Positions 1 through 8,744 of a stretch of 64,000 bases of DNA are shown here, piece after piece. Source of the stretch: Bacteroidales bacterium. GTDB taxonomy: Bacteria > Bacteroidota > Bacteroidia > Bacteroidales > UBA932. The position numbers were made by a program, and so were the translations under genes. The stretch lies in assembly GCA_017471045.1 (NCBI GenBank), contig JAFUWZ010000009.1, positions 1-64,000 of the forward strand, written 5' to 3'. Below the pieces are notes generated by a model. That model was not told the DNA's origin, ran no database searches, and worked only from the letters and a program-made list of their open reading frames with translations. Every line of letters begins with the position of its first letter. Within the stretch, counting starts at the first letter, position 1.

Positions 1-665
1 CCGCCCGTGGTGGTCTCGGGGTTGCCGAACATGATGCCGATCTTCTCGCGCAGCTGGTTGATGAAGATGCAGCAGGTGTTGGTCTTGGCGATGTTGGCGG
101 TGAGTTTGCGCAGCGCCTGGCTCATCAGGCGGGCCTGGAGGCCGACCTTGTTGTCACCCATCTCGCCTTCGATCTCAGCCTTCGGGGTGAGGGCCGCGAC
201 GGAGTCGATCACGACGATGTCGATCGCGCCGGAGCGGATCAGGTTGTCGGCGATCTCGAGGGCCTGCTCGCCATTGTCCGGCTGTGAGATCAGCAGCGTT
301 TCGAGGTTGACGCCGAGTGCCTTGGCGTAGGTGCGGTCGAACGCATGCTCGGCGTCAATCATGGCGGCGATGCCGCCTTGCTTCTGGGCCTGGGCGATGG
401 CGTGGATGGCCAGGGTGGTCTTACCGCTGGACTCGGGGCCGTAAATCTCGATGATCCTTCCCCGCGGGTAACCGCCGATGCCGAGGGCGTGGTCGAGCGC
501 CACGGAGCCGCTCGGAATGACTTGAACGTCCCATTGTGGCTGATCTCCCAACTTCATGATCGTCCCTTTCCCATAATCTTTCTCAATCTTGTCGATCGTG
601 GCCTGCAATGCCTTCAGCTTGGCAGCATTGACGTCGGTGGCCTGTCCTTCAACTTCTTTAGCCAT
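1..665 (-). CDS. recA: RecA recombinase, 3' end cut by window edge
   Basis: RecA binds single-stranded DNA, drives homologous strand exchange and triggers LexA cleavage. The N-terminal 221 residues are visible. They include the short alpha-helical N-terminal domain, the Walker A loop GPESSGKTT, the catalytic region around IDAEHAFD, Walker [10 protein letters not shown] and loop L1/L2 sequence up to [10 protein letters not shown]. The ATG at 665 gives [11 protein letters not shown] and is the first sensible start. The C-terminal third lies outside the window. It is transcribed away from rlmN, and a -7 box lies about 55 bases upstream. The recA inhibitor gene recX is only 3.6 kb away but on the other strand. 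Identification is secure from sequence. Confidence 0.97.
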   Translation of the reverse strand, partial: MAKEVEGQATDVNAAKLKALQATIDKIEKDYGKGTIMKLGDQPQWDVQVIPSGSVALDHALGIGGYPRGRIIEIYGPESSGKTTLAIHAIAQAQKQGGIAAMIDAEHAFDRTYAKALGVNLETLLISQPDNGEQALEIADNLIRSGAIDIVVIDSVAALTPKAEIEGEMGDNKVGLQARLMSQALRKLTANIAKTNTCCIFINQLREKIGIMFGNPETTTG

Positions 666-719
666 AATGTTTTTGTTTATAGGTTTGTGGTCCTGCACCG
701 CACATCCGGCGCAGATAAG

Positions 720-727
720 CAAAGATA
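720..727 (-). promoter_or_regulatory. Putative recA -7 box
   Basis: On the minus strand this reads TATCTTTG, a match to the Bacteroidetes -7 consensus TAnnTTTG. It would give a leader of about 50 bases before the recA ATG at 665. I see no clear TTTG at the -33 position, so the assignment rests on the -7 element and location only. Confidence 0.45.
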
Positions 728-761
728 ATCAAAAACCCTGCATTCTTGCATTATTTTTCAT

Positions 762-769
762 TATTTTTG
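762..769 (+). promoter_or_regulatory. Putative rlmN -7 box
   Basis: TATTTTTG matches TAnnTTTG. It ends four bases before the rlmN ATG at 774, so a transcript started from it would be essentially leaderless. The AT-rich stretch 741-772 is the only one in the neighbourhood. No good -33 element was seen. Confidence 0.4.
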
Positions 770-773
770 TAGT

Positions 774-1820
774 ATGAAAGAGAGTCTGCTCGGAAAGACT
801 CCTTCGGAGATGAAGGAGATCGCGCTCGCCGCCGGGCTTCCCGCTTTTGCCGGGAAGCAGCTCTCGGAGTGGATGTACGGGCGCCGCGTGCATTCCTTCG
901 ACGGGATGACCAATCTGTCCAAGGTGGGTCGTGAGGTGCTGAAGCGGCGCTATGAGCTTGGAGTCGCAGAGCCGGCCGGCGTGGCCGAATCAGCGGACGG
1001 TACCCGCAAGTACCTTTTCCCGGTGACCTGCCCCGTCGGCGGCGCCTGGGAGGCGTCGTGCGTGGAAGCGGTCGTGATCCCGGATGCGGACCGCAGGACG
1101 CTCTGCGTGTCCTCGCAGGCCGGATGCAAGATGGGCTGCCGCTTCTGCATGACGGGCCGGCAGGGGTTCCACGGCAACCTCTCCGCCGCGCAGATCCTCA
1201 ACCAGTTCATCGCGATCCCGGAGAGCGGGGAGCTGACCAACGCGGTCTTCATGGGCATGGGGGAGCCGCTGGACAATTTCGATGAAGTGATGCGCGCCAT
1301 CACGGTGCTGACTGCCGACTGGGGCTTTGCCTGGAGCCCGAAGCGCATCACGCTTTCGACCATCGGCGTGTTGCCCAAATTGCGCCGATACCTGGACGAG
1401 TGCAAATGCCATCTGGCTGTCAGCGTCCACAACCCTTTCCCGGACGAGCGGGCTTCGCTGATGCCCGTGCAGAAGGCCTGGCCCCTGCGGGATGTGGTTG
1501 ACCTGATCCGCCAATACGACTTCACGGGGCAGCGCCGCGTGAGTTTCGAATATACGATGTTTGCGGGCTTCAATGACGACAAACGCCACGCAGACGCGCT
1601 TGTGCGCCTTTTCTCCGGCTTGGAGTGCCGGGTCAACCTCATCCGTTTCCATCGGATTCCGGATTTCCCTTATGAGACCTCGCCCGACGCGGTGATGATG
1701 CGTTTCCGTGACCGGCTTGCGGCCCACGGCGTGACCACGACCATCCGTTCCTCGCGGGGTGAAGATATCCTGGCGGCCTGCGGCCTGTTGGCCGGCCGTC
1801 ACCAACAAGACATGATCTGA
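774..1820 (+). CDS. rlmN: 23S rRNA (adenine2503-C2)-methyltransferase RlmN
   Basis: Radical SAM enzyme that methylates C2 of A2503 in 23S rRNA (and A37 of some tRNAs). The 348 residues match the family length. The [4Fe-4S] motif CKMGCRFC holds Cys118, Cys122 and Cys125. GMGEPLDN and the SAM-contact SVHNPF segment are present. The conserved C-terminal Cys (Cys336 in LAACGLL) is the methyl-carrying residue partner in this family. ATG 774 is the only early start. The next gene begins two bases after the stop, so rlmN, the patatin gene and recX probably form one transcript. Confidence 0.96.
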   Translation: MKESLLGKTPSEMKEIALAAGLPAFAGKQLSEWMYGRRVHSFDGMTNLSKVGREVLKRRYELGVAEPAGVAESADGTRKYLFPVTCPVGGAWEASCVEAVVIPDADRRTLCVSSQAGCKMGCRFCMTGRQGFHGNLSAAQILNQFIAIPESGELTNAVFMGMGEPLDNFDEVMRAITVLTADWGFAWSPKRITLSTIGVLPKLRRYLDECKCHLAVSVHNPFPDERASLMPVQKAWPLRDVVDLIRQYDFTGQRRVSFEYTMFAGFNDDKRHADALVRLFSGLECRVNLIRFHRIPDFPYETSPDAVMMRFRDRLAAHGVTTTIRSSRGEDILAACGLLAGRHQQDMI

Positions 1821-1822
1821 CT

Positions 1823-4273
1823 ATGAAAAGGATTGTTTGGAAAGGTTTGGCGGCCGCACTGTTGCTGGCCATGCTGCCGCTGCAGGTATTCGCACAGCTC
1901 GCGACGGCGAGCGTCGATCCCGAAGGAGATGCCAAGGCTTTCGCGGCGATGCAGCGGAAACTGGACCGGATCCGCCGGACCGAGCACCGGCCGACGGTGG
2001 CGCTCGTCCTCAGCGGCGGCGGTGCCAAGGGCGCGGCCCATGTGGGCGTGATCCGATATCTGGAGGAGCAGAAGATCCCCGTCGATGTCGTGCTGGGTAC
2101 CAGCATGGGCGGTCTGGTCGGCGGCCTGTATGCGCTGGGCTATGACGTGGATTATCTCGACTCCCTGGTGACCCACATGGACTGGAACCTGGCCTTGAGT
2201 GATGATGTGCCGCAGAGTTATATCTCCTACGCGACCAAGATGTACCGGGAGAAATACATCCTGTCGGTTCCCTTCCATTATTCGGACGACGTGTTCCGGG
2301 CGATGATCGGCCAGGATCCGGAGGAGGAAGGGGACCAGGCTTCCAAGATGAGGTCCATCGGCAAGGAACGCAGCGGCATGCGCCCCGAAGGGGAGGTGGA
2401 CGTGCCGATCAACAACATTGCGCGCAGTCTCCCGGCAGGTTATATCAACGGATTGAACGTCAACAATATATTCAGTTCCCTCTCGGCCGGATATCAGGAC
2501 TCCGTCAGTTTCCTGGACCTGCCGATCCCGTTCTGCTGCGTCGCTTCCGACATGGTATCCTGCAAGGCCAAGAACTGGACGTCCGGCTCGATCACCGAGG
2601 CCCTGCGCTCGACGATGTCCATCCCCGGGCTTTTCGATCCGGTCCGTACCCACGGCATGGTCCTGGTGGACGGCGGCACGCGCAACAATTTCCCGACCGA
2701 CATCGCCCGGGAGATGGGGGCCGACTATGTGATCGGCGTCGATCTGTCCGACAAGGACATGACCTACAATGATATCAACAACATCGGGGACATCTTGTGG
2801 ACTTTCATCGACATGCTCGGCCGCGAGGCGTTCTCCAAGAATGTCGGCAACACCGACATCTTCATCAAGCCGGACCTGCACGAGTACAACATGCTTTCGT
2901 TCGACGCCAAGAGTGTCAAGACCATCGTCGGGCGGGGGTACGATGCCGCCCTCCGACAGGCGGCTGCCATCCGTAACCTGAAGGCGATGATGCCGGATGC
3001 GGAGACGAAACTGAAAAACCGGCCGGCGGATGACGTCAACCGTTCCGCCCTCCAGATCATGAGCATCGAGTTTGAGGGGCTGACGGATCAGGATTCGCGT
3101 TTCCTGTCCCGGAAAATCAAGTTCAAGGCGGGTGACCGGATCAACAAGACGCAGATCGACAAGGCGGTGGCCATGATCTTCGCCACGGGCTCTTTCGAGT
3201 CCGTCACCTACCGCTTGCTGGGCTCTTCGCAGCCTTACCGACTGGTGTTCAAGTGTCAGAAGCGTCCGGTTCACCAGCTGGGCTTCGGCTATCGGGCCGA
3301 CAACGAGACCCTGGTGGACGCCATCCTCAATGTCGGGCTCAACGCCCACAAGATCTCGGGCGCCAAGTTGGACCTGACCGGCAAGCTGGGGCAGAACCGC
3401 TTCGCCCAGGCGCACTTCTCCTTTGACGGTCCCCGGACGCCGACCTTCAACATCGACGCCAAGGTCAGCGGTTATACGGCCGACGTGCGCACGGATGCGG
3501 CTTCCCTCTATCGCCTCAAGTACTGGAGCCATCAGGAAGAAGTCTATTTCTCCAATATGCGCTGGACCAGCATGGACTTCAATGTCGGCGGGCGCAACAA
3601 GTTCATCCGGACGACCGGCTGGCTGTCCAACCTGGAGGATCCGGCGCCAGCTTCTTCCCTGGCCGGACTGGGCGGGGATTATCTCTCGGTTTTCGCTTCC
3701 GGGCGGGCTTACACCTATAACGACGCCTATTTCCCGATGCGGGGCATCGATTTCAAGGTGGATTACGAGTGGGTGCTGTCCAAGCTGGGAGCCCCCTCCT
3801 TTCATGACGAACATCTGGCGGCCGCGCGTTTCCACAGCGTCATCCCCTTCGGGCGTCATGTCGCCCTGCAGTTGGGGGTCAGTGCACGGGCCGTGCTGGG
3901 CGGAGAAGCGGACGACCTGTCCAATCTCCCGCTCAAGAATTTTATCGGCGGTACGATGGCAGGGCGCTATATCGACCAGCAGATCCCGTTCTGTGGTTTC
4001 GGCGGCATGATGCTGGTGGACAATTATCTGGCATCGGTGGACGCCGCTCTGCGGCTGCGCTTCGGCAAGAATCTTTTCACGACGTTCCAGGCCGGTGCTT
4101 TCAAGAGTGAAGACACCTTGGGCGCTTTTGTGGACTACAAAAATAAGCTGGTGCTGGGCGCCTGTTTCGAATTGGGCTATGACACCATTGCGGGGCCGTT
4201 GCGCCTGGATGTCCGGTGGAACGACCTGACCCGGGGCGTGGGGGCCTATGTGAGTTTCGGATATGATTTCTAA
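1823..4273 (+). CDS. Patatin-like phospholipase fused to POTRA/outer-membrane beta-barrel
   Basis: Exported 816-aa protein resembling type Vd (PlpD-like) secreted lipases. A signal peptide ends near LPLQVFAQ. The patatin domain (about 50-340) shows the oxyanion loop SGGGAKGAAHVG, the nucleophile elbow GTSMGG with Ser94, and the partner Asp283 in VDGGTRNNF, so the Ser-Asp dyad is intact. Residues about 400-480 read as one POTRA-like segment (SIEFEGLTDQDSRFLSRKI). The remainder is an Omp85/BamA-like 16-strand barrel rich in alternating aromatic residues and ending in VSFGYDF, with the terminal Phe expected for barrel assembly. The stop codon overlaps the start of recX by 11 bases. Substrate is unknown; phospholipid is the family norm. 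Confidence 0.9.
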   Translation: MKRIVWKGLAAALLLAMLPLQVFAQLATASVDPEGDAKAFAAMQRKLDRIRRTEHRPTVALVLSGGGAKGAAHVGVIRYLEEQKIPVDVVLGTSMGGLVGGLYALGYDVDYLDSLVTHMDWNLALSDDVPQSYISYATKMYREKYILSVPFHYSDDVFRAMIGQDPEEEGDQASKMRSIGKERSGMRPEGEVDVPINNIARSLPAGYINGLNVNNIFSSLSAGYQDSVSFLDLPIPFCCVASDMVSCKAKNWTSGSITEALRSTMSIPGLFDPVRTHGMVLVDGGTRNNFPTDIAREMGADYVIGVDLSDKDMTYNDINNIGDILWTFIDMLGREAFSKNVGNTDIFIKPDLHEYNMLSFDAKSVKTIVGRGYDAALRQAAAIRNLKAMMPDAETKLKNRPADDVNRSALQIMSIEFEGLTDQDSRFLSRKIKFKAGDRINKTQIDKAVAMIFATGSFESVTYRLLGSSQPYRLVFKCQKRPVHQLGFGYRADNETLVDAILNVGLNAHKISGAKLDLTGKLGQNRFAQAHFSFDGPRTPTFNIDAKVSGYTADVRTDAASLYRLKYWSHQEEVYFSNMRWTSMDFNVGGRNKFIRTTGWLSNLEDPAPASSLAGLGGDYLSVFASGRAYTYNDAYFPMRGIDFKVDYEWVLSKLGAPSFHDEHLAAARFHSVIPFGRHVALQLGVSARAVLGGEADDLSNLPLKNFIGGTMAGRYIDQQIPFCGFGGMMLVDNYLASVDAALRLRFGKNLFTTFQAGAFKSEDTLGAFVDYKNKLVLGACFELGYDTIAGPLRLDVRWNDLTRGVGAYVSFGYDF

Positions 4274-4718
4274 GGACGATAAATTGCTGTCTTCCTTGCA
4301 GGCGCAGTGTGTGCGCAAGGAGTATTGCAGCGCGGACATGTTCAAGAAAGCACTGAAGGGATTGGAGGGGGATGAAGAGGGCGCGGCCACGATGGTGGCT
4401 TTGCTGGTCAAGGACCGCTTCGTCGATGACTTGCGCTATGCGAGCGCCTTCGCCCGGGACAAGGCGTGTCTGGACGGTTGGGGACCCGTGAAGATCCGTT
4501 TCCAGCTACGCGGGAAGGGGATTGATGCGGCGACGGTGGAGGAAGCGCTCGCTTCCGTCGACCCGGACAAGGCGCAAGCCAAACTGCGCGCCGTCCTGGA
4601 GGCCAAGGTGCGTTCGCTCAAGGGCGATCCCGAGTTGCGGCTCAAGTTGCTGAAGTTCGGCCTGCAGCGGGGCTACGATTACGACCGCCTCGATCCCGTC
4701 GTCCGCACCTTGCTTTAG
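4263..4718 (+). CDS. recX: RecX regulatory protein
   Basis: RecX binds RecA filaments and limits their extension. The 151 residues fit the family and are built from three-helix repeats. Typical RecX signatures are DDLRYASAFARDK and GWGPVKIRFQLRGKGI. The ATG at 4263 lies inside the end of the patatin gene (11-base overlap), implying translational coupling. It is not next to recA as in many bacteria; recA lies 3.6 kb upstream on the other strand. It converges on pdxA with a 31-base gap in which I see no strong hairpin. Confidence 0.88.
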   Translation: MISKDDKLLSSLQAQCVRKEYCSADMFKKALKGLEGDEEGAATMVALLVKDRFVDDLRYASAFARDKACLDGWGPVKIRFQLRGKGIDAATVEEALASVDPDKAQAKLRAVLEAKVRSLKGDPELRLKLLKFGLQRGYDYDRLDPVVRTLL

Positions 4719-4749
4719 CATCAGTCCGTGGACTGCCGGCGGCTCTGCG

Positions 4750-5844
4750 CTAAGCGATCTGCGGGCGGCCGCCCCGGCGCTCCGGGCGCGGCTCATCGCT
4801 CTCGCGGCGCGGCATCTTCCCGGCCTGCAACTCGTCGTAGGCCTTGCGGTTCCGGAAGATGTCGATCGCCCGGTAGATCGACGAGCGCATCGAACTCGGG
4901 TCCGCCTCGTCCCGTCCCGCCATCGCATACGCCGTCCCATGGTCCGGCGAAGTCCGTACGATCGGCAGGCCCGCCGTGAAATTGACCCCGTCCTCGAACG
5001 AAATCGCCTTGAACGGCTCCAGGCCCTGGTCGTGATACATCGCCAGCGTCGCATCGAACAGGGCGTATTCCCGCACACCGAAAAATCCGTCCGGGGAGAA
5101 CGGCCCGTACGCCAGGATACCTTCATCCTGCGCCTTCTGTACGGCCGGAATGATGATCTTCTCCTCCTCGTCGCCCAGCAGGCCGCCGTCACCGCTGTGC
5201 GGGTTGAGACTCAGCACTGCGATCTTGGGATTGTCGATCCCGAAATCCCGCTCAAGCGACGCCTTCATCAGGCGGAGCTTGCTGAGGATCTTCTCCTCGC
5301 TGATGCTCGACGCGACGTCCTTCAGCGGGATATGCCCCGTCACGACGCCGACCTTGAGCGCGTCGCTGACCATGAACATCGTGATATCCTTGACGCTGAA
5401 TGCGTGCTGGAGGTACTCTGTGTGCCCGGCGTAGCCAAATCCTTCGCGCGACATCGCTTTTTTGTTGAACGGTGCCGTGACGAGGACGTCGATGTGGCCT
5501 TCCTTGATGTCGCGGACGGCCCATTCGAGGGCGGTCATGGCTGCCTTGGCAGACTCGGGCGTAGGCTGACCGGGCTCGACAAAGACATTGTCCGGCAGAC
5601 AGTTGACGATGTTGATCCGGTTGGGATGCGCTTCCCGGGCGGAACGGATCACATGCGTGTCAAGCGTGTCGATCTCGTGGATGAGTTTCTTGTAGAACCC
5701 GAATATCTTGGAGGAGCCGTAAATGACCGGGGTGAAGCCCTCGAGGATGCGGGGATCCGCCAGGGCCTTGATGATCACTTCGTATCCGATGCCGTTGCCG
5801 TCGCCTTGCGTGATGCCGACGATCGGTTTTCTTTCATTTGCCAT
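4750..5844 (-). CDS. pdxA: 4-hydroxythreonine-4-phosphate dehydrogenase
   Basis: NAD-dependent oxidation of 4-phosphohydroxy-L-threonine in the DXP-dependent pyridoxal phosphate pathway. The 364-residue product begins MANERKPIVGITQGDGNG. The metal-binding histidines of the family lie in GYAGHTEYL, LNPHSGDGG and MYHDQGL. The length is slightly above the usual 330 because of an Arg-rich tail after AGKMPRRES. The start lies one base after the rnhA stop, so the two genes form an operon. The C-terminal tail of about 25 residues looks low in complexity and is probably not structural. Confidence 0.94.
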   Translation of the reverse strand: MANERKPIVGITQGDGNGIGYEVIIKALADPRILEGFTPVIYGSSKIFGFYKKLIHEIDTLDTHVIRSAREAHPNRINIVNCLPDNVFVEPGQPTPESAKAAMTALEWAVRDIKEGHIDVLVTAPFNKKAMSREGFGYAGHTEYLQHAFSVKDITMFMVSDALKVGVVTGHIPLKDVASSISEEKILSKLRLMKASLERDFGIDNPKIAVLSLNPHSGDGGLLGDEEEKIIIPAVQKAQDEGILAYGPFSPDGFFGVREYALFDATLAMYHDQGLEPFKAISFEDGVNFTAGLPIVRTSPDHGTAYAMAGRDEADPSSMRSSIYRAIDIFRNRKAYDELQAGKMPRRESDEPRPERRGGRPQIA

Positions 5845-5845
5845 A

Positions 5846-6340
5846 TTATGATAGTCCGAATAAGTTTTCTTCTTGTTGGTAACCGCTGTCTTCCGGCAGG
5901 TCCGGTTGCTTGTAGGCCGCGACTGCCAGCCGGTCGCACCGCTCGTTCTCCGGATGGCCGGCGTGTCCCTTCAGCCAGTGGAAGGTCACGTCGTGCTGCC
6001 GGTACAGGGGATGGAAACGGAGCCAGAGGTCCTTGTTCTTTTTTTTCTTGAAATCCGTGGCGAGCCACTTGTCCAGCCACCCCTCGGTAATGGCTTTCAC
6101 GACATAAGTGGAGTCGCTGAAGACTTCCACCCGGGCCCGCTCCCAGCGGATGGCTTCCAGTCCCTTGATAACGGCAAGCAACTCCATCCGGTTGTTGGTG
6201 GTGCGGGCAAAACCGCCGGACATCTCCTTGCGCAGGCCCGCGCAGGTCAGTACCACGCCATAGCCACCCGGTCCGGGATTGCCGCTGGCCGCCCCGTCCG
6301 TGTAGAGAAAAATCGTCGGTTTTTGATCCATCGCTGCCAT
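5846..6340 (-). CDS. rnhA: Ribonuclease HI
   Basis: Degrades the RNA strand of RNA-DNA hybrids. The catalytic acidic residues are visible in LYTDGAASGNPG, NNRMELLAVI, VFSDSTYVV and ENERCDRLA (D-E-D-D set). KGHAGHPEN is the usual loop before the last Asp. I chose ATG 6340 (MAAMDQKPT, 164 aa). A TTG three codons earlier (6349) also opens the frame, but it overlaps a -7 promoter box. ATG 6331 is the alternative. It is co-transcribed with pdxA. Confidence 0.95.
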   Translation of the reverse strand: MAAMDQKPTIFLYTDGAASGNPGPGGYGVVLTCAGLRKEMSGGFARTTNNRMELLAVIKGLEAIRWERARVEVFSDSTYVVKAITEGWLDKWLATDFKKKKNKDLWLRFHPLYRQHDVTFHWLKGHAGHPENERCDRLAVAAYKQPDLPEDSGYQQEENLFGLS

Positions 6341-6346
6341 ATAATG

Positions 6347-6354
6347 CAAAATTA
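6347..6354 (-). promoter_or_regulatory. Putative rnhA-pdxA -7 box
   Basis: The minus strand reads TAATTTTG, matching TAnnTTTG. The box ends six bases upstream of the ATG at 6340, which would make the rnhA message leaderless. It sits back to back with the rmlD box at 6367-6374. Confidence 0.42.
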
Positions 6355-6366
6355 AGTATATTTTGT

Positions 6367-6374
6367 TAAATTTG
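6367..6374 (+). promoter_or_regulatory. Putative rml operon -7 box
   Basis: TAAATTTG matches TAnnTTTG and lies 20 bases before the rmlD ATG at 6395. It excludes the longer frame beginning with GTG at 6374, because that codon is inside the box. No convincing -33 element was seen. Confidence 0.45.
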
Positions 6375-6394
6375 TGTGTTTGAAGTCAAGGGAA

Positions 6395-7270
6395 ATGAAT
6401 ATACTTGTCACAGGTGCGAACGGCCAGTTGGGTACGGAGATCCGGAACCTTTCCGAAGGCTTGGGGCATCGTTTCATCTTTACGGATGTCAGCGAGGTGC
6501 CCGGCCGGGAGACGGTCTATCTGGATATCACCAATCCGGACGCCGTCCGGATCATCTGCCGTTCCGAGAAGATCGATGTCATCATCAATTGTGCCGCATA
6601 CACGGACGTCGCCAGGGCGGAAGATGATATCAGTTTCGCGGAACTGCTGAATCATACCGCCCCCTCGTATCTGGCGCAGGTCGCATACGAGATCGGGGCG
6701 ACGCTGATCCATGTCTCGACAGATTATGTCTTTCACGGGGACGCCTGCGTCCCGTACAAGGAGGACGACGACCCGCGTCCCCGGGGCGTCTATGGCGTGA
6801 CCAAACTCCAAGGCGAGGAGGCTGTGCGCCGCTCCGGCTGCAAGTACCTGATCTTCCGGACGGCCTGGCTCTATTCCCCCTACGGAAAGAATTTTGTCAA
6901 GACGGTCCGTCGCCTGACGGCGGAAAAGCCCGAAATGAAATGCGTTTTCGACCAGGTCGGGACGCCTACTTATGCGGCGGATCTGGCTTCCGTCATCCTG
7001 AAAGTGATTGCAGACGGGCGCCTGGATGCGACCGGCATCTATCATTACACCGACGAGGGCGTCATCTCCTGGTACGATTTCGCCCAGGCGATCGCTTCGC
7101 TCAGCGGCCATACCTGCGATATCCGGCCATGCCACAGCGACGAGTTCCCGTCCAAGGCCGAGCGCCCGCACTATTCGGTGCTGGACAAAACCAAGGTCAA
7201 GGAAACCTTCGGCATCGAGATCCCCTATTGGTTCGACTCCCTGAAAGCATGTATCAAAAGACTCTCCTGA
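6395..7270 (+). CDS. rfbD: dTDP-4-dehydrorhamnose reductase
   Basis: Last step of dTDP-L-rhamnose synthesis, NAD(P)H-dependent reduction of dTDP-4-keto-L-rhamnose. The 291 residues start with the Rossmann motif [13 protein letters not shown]. The Thr/Tyr-x3-Lys active site is [10 protein letters not shown] plus YGVTKLQGE, and IFRTAWLYS is a typical RmlD segment. ATG 6395 was chosen because it places the glycine motif at the N-terminus as in the family. First gene of a tight rmlD-A-C-B operon: one base separates it from rmlA. Confidence 0.95.
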   Translation: MNILVTGANGQLGTEIRNLSEGLGHRFIFTDVSEVPGRETVYLDITNPDAVRIICRSEKIDVIINCAAYTDVARAEDDISFAELLNHTAPSYLAQVAYEIGATLIHVSTDYVFHGDACVPYKEDDDPRPRGVYGVTKLQGEEAVRRSGCKYLIFRTAWLYSPYGKNFVKTVRRLTAEKPEMKCVFDQVGTPTYAADLASVILKVIADGRLDATGIYHYTDEGVISWYDFAQAIASLSGHTCDIRPCHSDEFPSKAERPHYSVLDKTKVKETFGIEIPYWFDSLKACIKRLS

Positions 7271-7271
7271 A

Positions 7272-8177
7272 ATGAAAGGCATCGTTCTCGCGGGCGGCTC
7301 CGGTACCCGCCTCTATCCGATCACCAAAGGCGTCAGCAAGCAGCTGCTGCCGATCTTCGACAAGCCGATGGTGTATTATCCGATTTCGACCTTGATGCTG
7401 GCTGGTATCCGGGACATCCTGATCATCTCGACTCCGCAGGACCTGCCGGCTTTCCGGCGGCTGCTGGGAGACGGCAGTGATTACGGCGTCTCCTTCAGCT
7501 ATGCGGAGCAGCCTTCACCGGACGGCCTGGCACAGGCCTTCATCATCGGCGAGGAGTTCATCGGGGACGACAGTGCCTGCCTGGTGCTGGGCGACAACAT
7601 TTTCCACGGGGCCGGGTTCACGCCGATGCTCCGGGAGGCCGTGCGCACGGCGGAGGAGGAAAGCAAGGCGACGGTGTTCGGATACTGGGTCAACGACCCG
7701 CAGCGCTATGGCGTGGCGGAATTCGACCGGGAGGGCAACTGCCTCAGTATTGAGGAGAAACCGGCCCAGCCCAAATCCAATTACGCGGTCGTGGGCTTGT
7801 ATTTCTACCCCAACAAGGTGGTGCAGGTCGCCAAGCATATCAAGCCCTCCGCCCGCGGCGAATTGGAGATTACGACGGTCAACCAGCGCTTTCTCGCAGA
7901 TGGCGAGTTGAAGGTGCAGACGCTCGGCCGCGGTTTTGCCTGGCTGGATACCGGGACCCATGATTCTCTCTCCGAGGCTTCGACTTTCGTCGAAGTCATC
8001 GAGAAGCGTCAGGGGCTGAAGATCGCCTGCCTGGAGGGGATCGCCTACCGGCGGGGTTGGATCTCGGAAGAGCGGATGCGCGAGCTGGCGGCTCCCATGC
8101 TGAAAAACCAGTATGGCCAGTATCTGCTCAAGGTCATCGAGGAGTGCAAGAGTACGGGCGTTGAAAACTTGGACTGA
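7272..8177 (+). CDS. rfbA: Glucose-1-phosphate thymidylyltransferase
   Basis: Makes dTDP-glucose from glucose-1-phosphate and dTTP. The 301 residues open with the nucleotide-binding signature [16 protein letters not shown] and the sugar-phosphate loop [21 protein letters not shown] carries the metal-binding Asp, and [19 protein letters not shown] is the standard RmlA block. The stop overlaps the next start (TGATG). Length and motifs match the large RmlA type. Confidence 0.97.
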   Translation: MKGIVLAGGSGTRLYPITKGVSKQLLPIFDKPMVYYPISTLMLAGIRDILIISTPQDLPAFRRLLGDGSDYGVSFSYAEQPSPDGLAQAFIIGEEFIGDDSACLVLGDNIFHGAGFTPMLREAVRTAEEESKATVFGYWVNDPQRYGVAEFDREGNCLSIEEKPAQPKSNYAVVGLYFYPNKVVQVAKHIKPSARGELEITTVNQRFLADGELKVQTLGRGFAWLDTGTHDSLSEASTFVEVIEKRQGLKIACLEGIAYRRGWISEERMRELAAPMLKNQYGQYLLKVIEECKSTGVENLD

Positions 8178-8743
8178 TGAAGATTATTCAGACAGCATTG
8201 GAAGGCGTCGTGATCCTCGAGCCGAAGGTCTTCGGGGATGCGCGCGGGTATTTTTTCGAGAGCTGGTCGCAGCGCGATTTTGACGCCCAGGTGCGGCCGG
8301 TGCGTTTCGTGCAGGATAACGAAAGCAAGTCTTGTTATGGCGTAGTCCGCGGGCTTCATTACCAGAAGCCGCCCTATACCCAGAGCAAGCTCGTACGTTG
8401 CGTGCGAGGGGCGGTGCTGGATGTAGCCGTGGACCTGCGGCCGGGGTCACCGACTTTCCTGCAGCATGTCGCCGTCGAACTGACGGAAGAGAATCATCGC
8501 CAGATGTTTATCCCCAAGGGTTTTGCCCACGGGTTCGCCGTCTTGTCGGAGGAGGCTGTGTTCCAGTATAAGTGCGACGAGTTTTACCACCCGGAAGCCG
8601 ATGCCGGCATCCAGCTGGATGATGAGCGTCTCGGTATCGACTGGCGGATCCCGCGTGAGCGCCGGATCCTCTCCGAGAAGGACTGTCTGCGGGCCCCGGT
8701 CACTCCGGATTTTTCTGATTTTAAGGATTTGAAAGATATTTGA
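8177..8743 (+). CDS. rfbC: dTDP-4-dehydrorhamnose 3,5-epimerase
   Basis: Double epimerisation of dTDP-4-keto-6-deoxyglucose at C3 and C5. A 188-residue cupin protein. The catalytic His lies in VRGLHYQKPPY, and the KLVRCVRGAVLDVAVDLR and FIPKGFAHGFAVLSE segments are characteristic. It overlaps rmlA by one base and ends one base before rmlB, so the four genes are translationally linked. Confidence 0.96.
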   Translation: MKIIQTALEGVVILEPKVFGDARGYFFESWSQRDFDAQVRPVRFVQDNESKSCYGVVRGLHYQKPPYTQSKLVRCVRGAVLDVAVDLRPGSPTFLQHVAVELTEENHRQMFIPKGFAHGFAVLSEEAVFQYKCDEFYHPEADAGIQLDDERLGIDWRIPRERRILSEKDCLRAPVTPDFSDFKDLKDI

Positions 8744-8744
8744 T

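Noticed and set aside
1799..4411. Very long open frame (870 codons) on the minus strand
   Set aside because: It lies antisense to the patatin/recX genes, which have clear motifs. In high-GC DNA the antisense frame often lacks stops. No protein family features were seen.
6358..6365. ATATTTTG near the rmlD start
   Set aside because: It lacks the TA pair at the required position. The exact box 6367-6374 lies closer to the gene.
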